A stretch of 64,000 bases of DNA from Polyangiaceae bacterium (lineage in GTDB: Bacteria; Myxococcota_A; Polyangia; Polyangiales; Polyangiaceae), in assembly GCA_019637295.1 (NCBI GenBank), contig JAHBVX010000014.1, forward strand, positions 90,006 through 154,005. Direction: 5' to 3'. The notes beneath the pieces are model-generated. The model made no database searches and was not told the origin of the DNA. It saw only the letters and a program-made list of their open reading frames with translations. Each line of letters opens with the position of its first letter. The stretch's first letter is position 1. Position numbers and translations under genes: made by a program. Below are positions 60,310 to 64,000 of this stretch, piece by piece.

Positions 60310-62004
60310 ATGCCGTCCGGTGAACGCTCCCCCTCGACCCTGCTGGGACGGGTGGCGGTCGAGCTCGACAGCGAAGAAGGTCGCGCGTTTCTGCAGGAGC
60401 GGCTGGCCTTCTTCGGCCTGCTCTCGACGCTGTTGTCCGGCACCTTCCTGGTGGTGGGCAACGGCACCGCGCTGCTGACGGTTCCCGAGCACACGCTCGC
60501 GATCGCCCTGAGGGACGGCGGCGGCCAGTGGCACGCGGCCGCGCTCGGGGTCTCGGCGCTCGTCTGGCTCTCCACTCGCTTCGGGCCGCGGTCGCTCCGC
60601 GCGCTAGCGCTCATCGACCTGCTGGCCAACCCGGTGGCCATCGTCTTCTACGCGCTCATGACCCGGAGCGCCCTCGGGCAAGCCGGCATGCGGCCGGATC
60701 TGACGCTGATGCTCGTGTTGATGACGCTGATCACCGCGCGCGCCATCCTGGTACCGAGCCGCGCAGGGCAGACGCTGGTCGTGAGCGTGCTCTCCACCCT
60801 GCCCGCCCTGGCGCAGTCGGTCGAGATCGGCCGTCGCCTGGCCGAGGTCGTCCCGGCAGCCTGGGTGCTCGGTCCGGTGACCACGCTCTTGTGGAGCGCG
60901 TCCACGGTGGTGATCGCGACGGTCGCCTCACATACCATCTACGGTCTGCGGGTACGCGCGGCCGTCGCGCAACGACTCGGACAGTACGAGCTGCTCGAGA
61001 AGATCGGCGAGGGCGGCATGGGCGTCGTGTACCGGGCCCGGCACGCGATGCTGCGCCGGCCGACCGCGGTCAAGCTGCTCCCGCCGGAGAAGGCCGGCAC
61101 GACGACGGTCAGCCGATTCGAGCGCGAGGTGCGGCTGACCGCGCGCTTGACGCACCCGAACACGGTAGCGGTGTACGACTACGGTCGCACCCCCGATGGG
61201 CTGTTCTACTACGCCATGGAGCTGCTCGACGGCATCGATCTCGAGCACCTCGTGCGCACTCACGGACCCCAGCCGCCCGCCCGCGTGGTGCACGTGCTGC
61301 AGCAGGTGTGCGGCTCGCTCGCCGAGGCACACGCCATTGGGCTCGTACACCGCGACATCAAGCCGGCCAACGTGATCTTGTGTCAGCGCGGCGGACAGAG
61401 CGACGTCGCCAAAGTAGTGGACTTCGGCTTGGTCAAGGAGCTGATACCGGAGCCGACCCGAGGCGCTCCGCAGCTCAGCGGAGTGAACGCCATCGTCGGC
61501 ACTCCGCTCTACCTGTCGCCGGAAGCGGTCACCGAGCCCGAACGAGTGGACGCCCGCAGTGACTTGTATGCCCTCGGGGCCGTCGCGTACTTCCTGCTCA
61601 CCGCCCAGCCCGTGTTCGCACACGGCTCGGTGATGGAGATCTGCGCGGCTCATCTGCACGAACGACCCGTGGCTCCGTCGCTGCGGTTGGGCGAGCGGCT
61701 GCCAGAGGATCTCGACGAGCTCGTGCTCGCGTGTCTGGCCAAGCTCCCGGCGGCGCGCCCGGCGTCGGCAGACACGCTGCGCTCGGCGCTGCTCGCGCTC
61801 GACGTCGGCGCGTGGACGGAGCGGGACAGCGCCCGCTGGTGGCAGGAGCACGCGGAGACACTGCACGACCACCTGCCAGTCGCTCGTCACGAGGACTCGC
61901 CGACGGCGCTCACGGTGGACGTCGGCGAGCGCGTGTTGGGCCACGGCTCGGGTCGGCAGAGCGACTCTCCACAAGCCCGACCGGCCCGCCGACTCGGGCA
62001 GTAG
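60310..62004 (+). CDS. Ser/Thr protein kinase with N-terminal membrane domain
   Basis: A 564-residue protein from the ATG at 60310. The first 215 residues contain about six hydrophobic segments (for instance ALALIDLLANPVAIVFYALM and TLMLVLMTLITARAILVP). This is unusual, since most bacterial kinases carry their membrane helix after the catalytic domain. The kinase domain follows: GEGGMGVVYRARH (233-), Lys255 in TAVKLL, HRDIKPANVILC, VVDFGLVKE and GTPLYLSPEAVTEP. The membrane part may be a sensor of its own. It is divergently paired with the translocase-like gene. Confidence 0.92.
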   Translation: MPSGERSPSTLLGRVAVELDSEEGRAFLQERLAFFGLLSTLLSGTFLVVGNGTALLTVPEHTLAIALRDGGGQWHAAALGVSALVWLSTRFGPRSLRALALIDLLANPVAIVFYALMTRSALGQAGMRPDLTLMLVLMTLITARAILVPSRAGQTLVVSVLSTLPALAQSVEIGRRLAEVVPAAWVLGPVTTLLWSASTVVIATVASHTIYGLRVRAAVAQRLGQYELLEKIGEGGMGVVYRARHAMLRRPTAVKLLPPEKAGTTTVSRFEREVRLTARLTHPNTVAVYDYGRTPDGLFYYAMELLDGIDLEHLVRTHGPQPPARVVHVLQQVCGSLAEAHAIGLVHRDIKPANVILCQRGGQSDVAKVVDFGLVKELIPEPTRGAPQLSGVNAIVGTPLYLSPEAVTEPERVDARSDLYALGAVAYFLLTAQPVFAHGSVMEICAAHLHERPVAPSLRLGERLPEDLDELVLACLAKLPAARPASADTLRSALLALDVGAWTERDSARWWQEHAETLHDHLPVARHEDSPTALTVDVGERVLGHGSGRQSDSPQARPARRLGQ

Positions 62005-62089
62005 TGGCGGGCAGGTCTCACTCGGCGTGCAAACTTTTCACACCCGGGCACCCCCTCGGAATGCCTAGGTATCGGGAATCGTTGGAGAG

Positions 62090-62117
62090 GGTGCCTGGTA
62101 CACAACGTGTAAGCACC
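62090..62117 (+). promoter_or_regulatory. Hairpin in the leader of the PilZ gene at 62143
   Basis: GGTGC (62090-62094) pairs with GCACC (62113-62117) and inside it TACAC (62099-62103) pairs with GTGTA (62107-62111) around AAC. The hairpin ends 26 bases before the ATG. It could be an operator or an RNA control element. It is not a known c-di-GMP riboswitch by eye. Confidence 0.4.
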
Positions 62118-62142
62118 AGCGGGCAAGGAGCATTTCCAGACC

Positions 62143-62517
62143 ATGGTCCCCCGACCGCACTCATCCGAGTCCCCGCCGTCGAGCGGCGAGCGGCGGAGCC
62201 ACCGTCGGGCAGCGCTGAACCGGCCGGTGCTCCTCGACGCGCCGGCCGTCCCGCAGCCGGTCGCAGCCGTCGACGTCTCCGGCAGTGGCCTGTCCGTCGC
62301 GGTGGACGTACCCCTCGAGGTGGGCGCCATCGTGGAGGTCTACTTCGAGCTACCCATCGGCTACGCCGTGGAGGCCCGCGCCGAGGTGGTGCGGCAAGCG
62401 AACGGCCTCACGGCGCTGCGCTTCATCGAGCTCGAGCGCGAGGCGCAGCTCGCGCTGCGGTCCTTCTGTCGGATCAGCGGGCTTCACGCGCTCGAGCTGG
62501 CCAGCGCTACGCGCTGA
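62143..62517 (+). CDS. PilZ-domain protein
   Basis: A 124-residue protein with a Ser/Pro-rich head. The c-di-GMP motif is visible as ERRSHRRAA (R-x-x-x-R between Arg17/18 and Arg21/22) and DVSGSGLSVAV (D-x-S-x-x-G). The strands IVEVYFELP and ARAEVVRQANGLTALRF complete the barrel. It probably binds c-di-GMP. The ribosome site AAGGAG is 14 bases upstream, longer than ideal. Its end overlaps the convergent MaoC gene by 11 bases. Confidence 0.85.
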   Translation: MVPRPHSSESPPSSGERRSHRRAALNRPVLLDAPAVPQPVAAVDVSGSGLSVAVDVPLEVGAIVEVYFELPIGYAVEARAEVVRQANGLTALRFIELEREAQLALRSFCRISGLHALELASATR

Positions 62518-62956
62518 CTCTCGGGAACATCGTGTAGCAGAGCGCGCTGCCCGCGATCGCAACCGTGCCGTCGTCCCGGGTCACGGAGACCGCGAGCTTG
62601 GTGATGGGCTTGTCGCTGCGGACATCCACGACCTCCACGTGACCGGTGATGGTGTCCCCAGGTCGAATGGGCGCGCGAAAGTCGAGGCTCAGGTTGAGGA
62701 ACACCGTACCCGGTCCGGGCAGGTCCTCGGCCACCACGGCGTTGAGGATCGCGCTGCCCACGCCACCCTGCACGACGATCCCGCCGACGCGGGTCGCTCG
62801 CGCGAACTCGTCGTCGTAGTGTAGCGGGTTTCGATCGCCGCTGATGGCAGTGAACAGCTCGATGTCTCGCGTCGCCACGGCTCGGCTGCGGCTGGCCTGC
62901 GCGCCGACGGTGGGTGGGCCGCCAGGCCAGATCTCCGCGGCGGATTCGGTGCTCAT
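62507..62956 (-). CDS. MaoC-like (R)-specific enoyl-CoA hydratase
   Basis: A 149-residue hot-dog-fold hydratase. The signature ISGDRNPLHYDDEFARATR holds Asp41, Asn43 and His46, the catalytic residues of the hydratase-2 motif. It adds water to trans-2-enoyl-CoA to give the (R)-3-hydroxy form, which can feed polyhydroxyalkanoate or lipid synthesis. This complements the (S)-specific FadB-like enzyme at 47443. It lies alone, and the 132 bases after its start show nothing recognisable. Confidence 0.92.
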   Translation of the reverse strand: MSTESAAEIWPGGPPTVGAQASRSRAVATRDIELFTAISGDRNPLHYDDEFARATRVGGIVVQGGVGSAILNAVVAEDLPGPGTVFLNLSLDFRAPIRPGDTITGHVEVVDVRSDKPITKLAVSVTRDDGTVAIAGSALCYTMFPRVSA

Positions 62957-63088
62957 GAGTTCTCCGTTCTGCGAGCCCGCAGGGCCGCAGTCGAGGTGTG
63001 CCCCCGCGCCGTGGGACGGCGCGTGGGAGCCGTCGTGGAATCGTGCCGGGCGCGCGCTACGCCCACCCGGCGTGCCCGCGCCTGCCCG

Positions 63089-63730
63089 TCATCGGGGCGG
63101 AGGGTCGGCGTCGATGGCCGAGCGCAGGGGGCACGGATAGACGCGCTCGGCCGGCGTCTCGAGCCCCGCCGGTCCGGCGCTGCACAGCCGCGCGTGCTGG
63201 GCGCGCACGAACGGGGTGATGTCTTCGATGCGACGAATCCACTCGCGGGAGTAGCGGGCGAGCACGCCGCCGCGCAGCCCGAGCTGCACCGCGCGGCGCG
63301 CGACCGGCCGGCCGTGGGGATCGTGGTCGGGATCCCACTGCAGGCGCACCTCGGAGCGTCGAACCTCGGCCCGCCACGCGGCGCGATCCGCGTAGCGGTC
63401 GGACCGATACGTCGAGGGCACGGCGAGCGTGAGCACGTGATCGAACGCCTCGCGCGCGAGCCACACCGCGAGCACGACCTCCTGCCCAGGCTTGCTCGCC
63501 CAGCCACAGCGATACATCATCCACAGGAAGTTCGGCTTGATCCAGCTCATCCGAGCGAGCGAAAACTCGCCGCCGAACCAGCCGTGCGCGGCTGCGAAGT
63601 GGCCGATCGGCGGCCGGTACGCCTGGTACACCACGACCGCGTCGGCGTCGAACTGAGCGAGCACGTGCCGGCCCGTCGCGGGCCAGCGGGCGGCTTGCGC
63701 TTCGAACGCTTCGAGCTGCAGCGAGGTCAT
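63089..63730 (-). CDS. DUF4291 protein
   Basis: A 213-residue protein with the typical DUF4291 segments: VLAQFDADAVVVYQAYRPPI, SWIKPNFLWMMYRCGWASKP (the K-P-x-F-L-W-M-M-Y-R block) and EVVLAVWLAREAFDHVL, ending with a Trp/Asp-rich C-terminus. DUF4291 is widespread in bacteria and eukaryotic microbes and its function is unknown. The start is 9 bases from a perfect 9-bp inverted repeat, so expression is probably repressor-controlled. Confidence 0.9.
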   Translation of the reverse strand: MTSLQLEAFEAQAARWPATGRHVLAQFDADAVVVYQAYRPPIGHFAAAHGWFGGEFSLARMSWIKPNFLWMMYRCGWASKPGQEVVLAVWLAREAFDHVLTLAVPSTYRSDRYADRAAWRAEVRRSEVRLQWDPDHDPHGRPVARRAVQLGLRGGVLARYSREWIRRIEDITPFVRAQHARLCSAGPAGLETPAERVYPCPLRSAIDADPPPR

Positions 63731-63738
63731 GGGCGCTT

Positions 63739-63761
63739 TATAGTGTATCTCTTACACTATA
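63739..63761. promoter_or_regulatory. Perfect 9-bp inverted repeat, likely operator
   Basis: TATAGTGTA (63739-63747) and TACACTATA (63753-63761) are perfect inverted copies separated by five bases. They are AT-rich in a GC-rich region and lie 9-31 bases upstream of the DUF4291 start. The TATAAA end on the leftward strand could serve as a -10 box. This is the standard look of a dimeric repressor site (TetR, GntR or PadR type). The repressor gene is not identified. The 231 bases to the right show no recognisable gene. Confidence 0.72.
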
Positions 63762-63992
63762 GCGAGAAGATTCGCCCGCGGGCCCGAGAGCCGTCCGCGC
63801 CAGCGGGTTGGTTGAACGAAGCCGCTCCGCGGCAGCTGTCCTGCTGCGCATAGGCGCAGTGCCGATCACGCCGATGAGCAGCGGAAGGGCGTAGAAGGTC
63901 CGCGCGCAGCGACGTGTGGCATGCGCGTCTCCTCGGTCGCGGCGATCCTGGTCAACCCCGGCCTAGCCGCCGGACCAACCAAGGAGATCGCC

Positions 63993-64000
63993 ATGGCAAA
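63993..64000 (+). CDS. Start of a further gene (partial)
   Basis: ATG GCA AA at the very end follows a strong AAGGAG ribosome site (63981-63986) with six bases between. Only two complete codons are visible, so the product cannot be named. It is transcribed away from DUF4291 and may share the 63739-63761 operator. Confidence 0.6.

Noticed and set aside
63762..63992. Short leftward frame with a hydrophobic segment (FYALPLLIGVIG) reading into the operator
   Set aside because: No start codon with a ribosome site and the operator would be inside its last codons; not supported as a gene.

Overview
The window is GC-rich bacterial chromosome with dense genes, many GTG starts, several 1-4 nt start/stop overlaps and strongly GC-biased third codon positions. 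At least seven predicted lipoproteins carry a lipobox, and four of these have Gly/Ala/Ser-rich linkers. There are also Ser/Thr kinases of the bacterial Pkn type, PEGA/TPR proteins, paired sensor kinases and PilZ proteins. Together these point to a myxobacterium (Myxococcota), most likely of the Polyangiales side; this is inference from gene style, not from a marker gene. No rRNA, tRNA, CRISPR array, insertion sequence or prophage was recognised.

Layout. 1-7.6 kb: a rightward run of overlapping genes (acetyltransferase tail, two sensor kinases, amidase, amidohydrolase, methyltransferase, FGE-fold lipoprotein). 7.8-16.3 kb: secreted lipoproteins, a tandem AAA+ ATPase, an L,D-transpeptidase and ruvB. 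16.3-20.5 kb: ammonium transporter, then a kinase coupled to a TPR/PEGA protein. 20.5-34.4 kb: solute-binding lipoprotein, AidB-type acyl-CoA dehydrogenase, cardiolipin synthase, B12/radical-SAM protein, a second L,D-transpeptidase, Nudix hydrolase and von Willebrand-like lipoprotein. 34.4-39.6 kb: FadL-like porin, a beta-barrel protein, a Na/Pi cotransporter and a copper monooxygenase-like lipoprotein. 42-47.4 kb: a leftward run ending in an MscS channel and including a DUF368/PopT lipid-carrier translocase. 47.4-62.9 kb: FadB-like fusion, TonB-like protein, FtsH with a universal stress protein, a hybrid sensor kinase, PilZ proteins, a nucleotide-translocase-like protein with C-terminal helical repeats, a membrane kinase and a MaoC hydratase. 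63-64 kb: a DUF4291 gene behind a perfect 9-bp inverted repeat, and the first codons of one more gene.

The exception is 39.7-41.9 kb. About 2.1 kb hold no convincing protein gene, the base composition is visibly less GC-rich, and the leftward strand ends in a perfect 14-bp terminator hairpin with a GCGA loop and seven T. Read leftwards, the stretch folds by eye into many helices: GNRA and UUCG tetraloops, a 12-bp bulged stem, a 9-bp long-range stem closing a multibranch, and a possible pseudoknot just before the terminator. I interpret it as a very large, ornate non-coding RNA in its own transcription unit. I cannot match it to RNase P, tmRNA, a group I/II intron, OLE, GOLLD or ROOL from memory. 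It is the best candidate here for an undescribed system.

Other themes: envelope work (two L,D-transpeptidases, cardiolipin synthase, DUF368, MscS, FtsH), signalling (three histidine kinases, two Ser/Thr kinases, two PilZ proteins), and fatty acyl metabolism (acyl-CoA dehydrogenase, FadB-like, MaoC, FadL-like).
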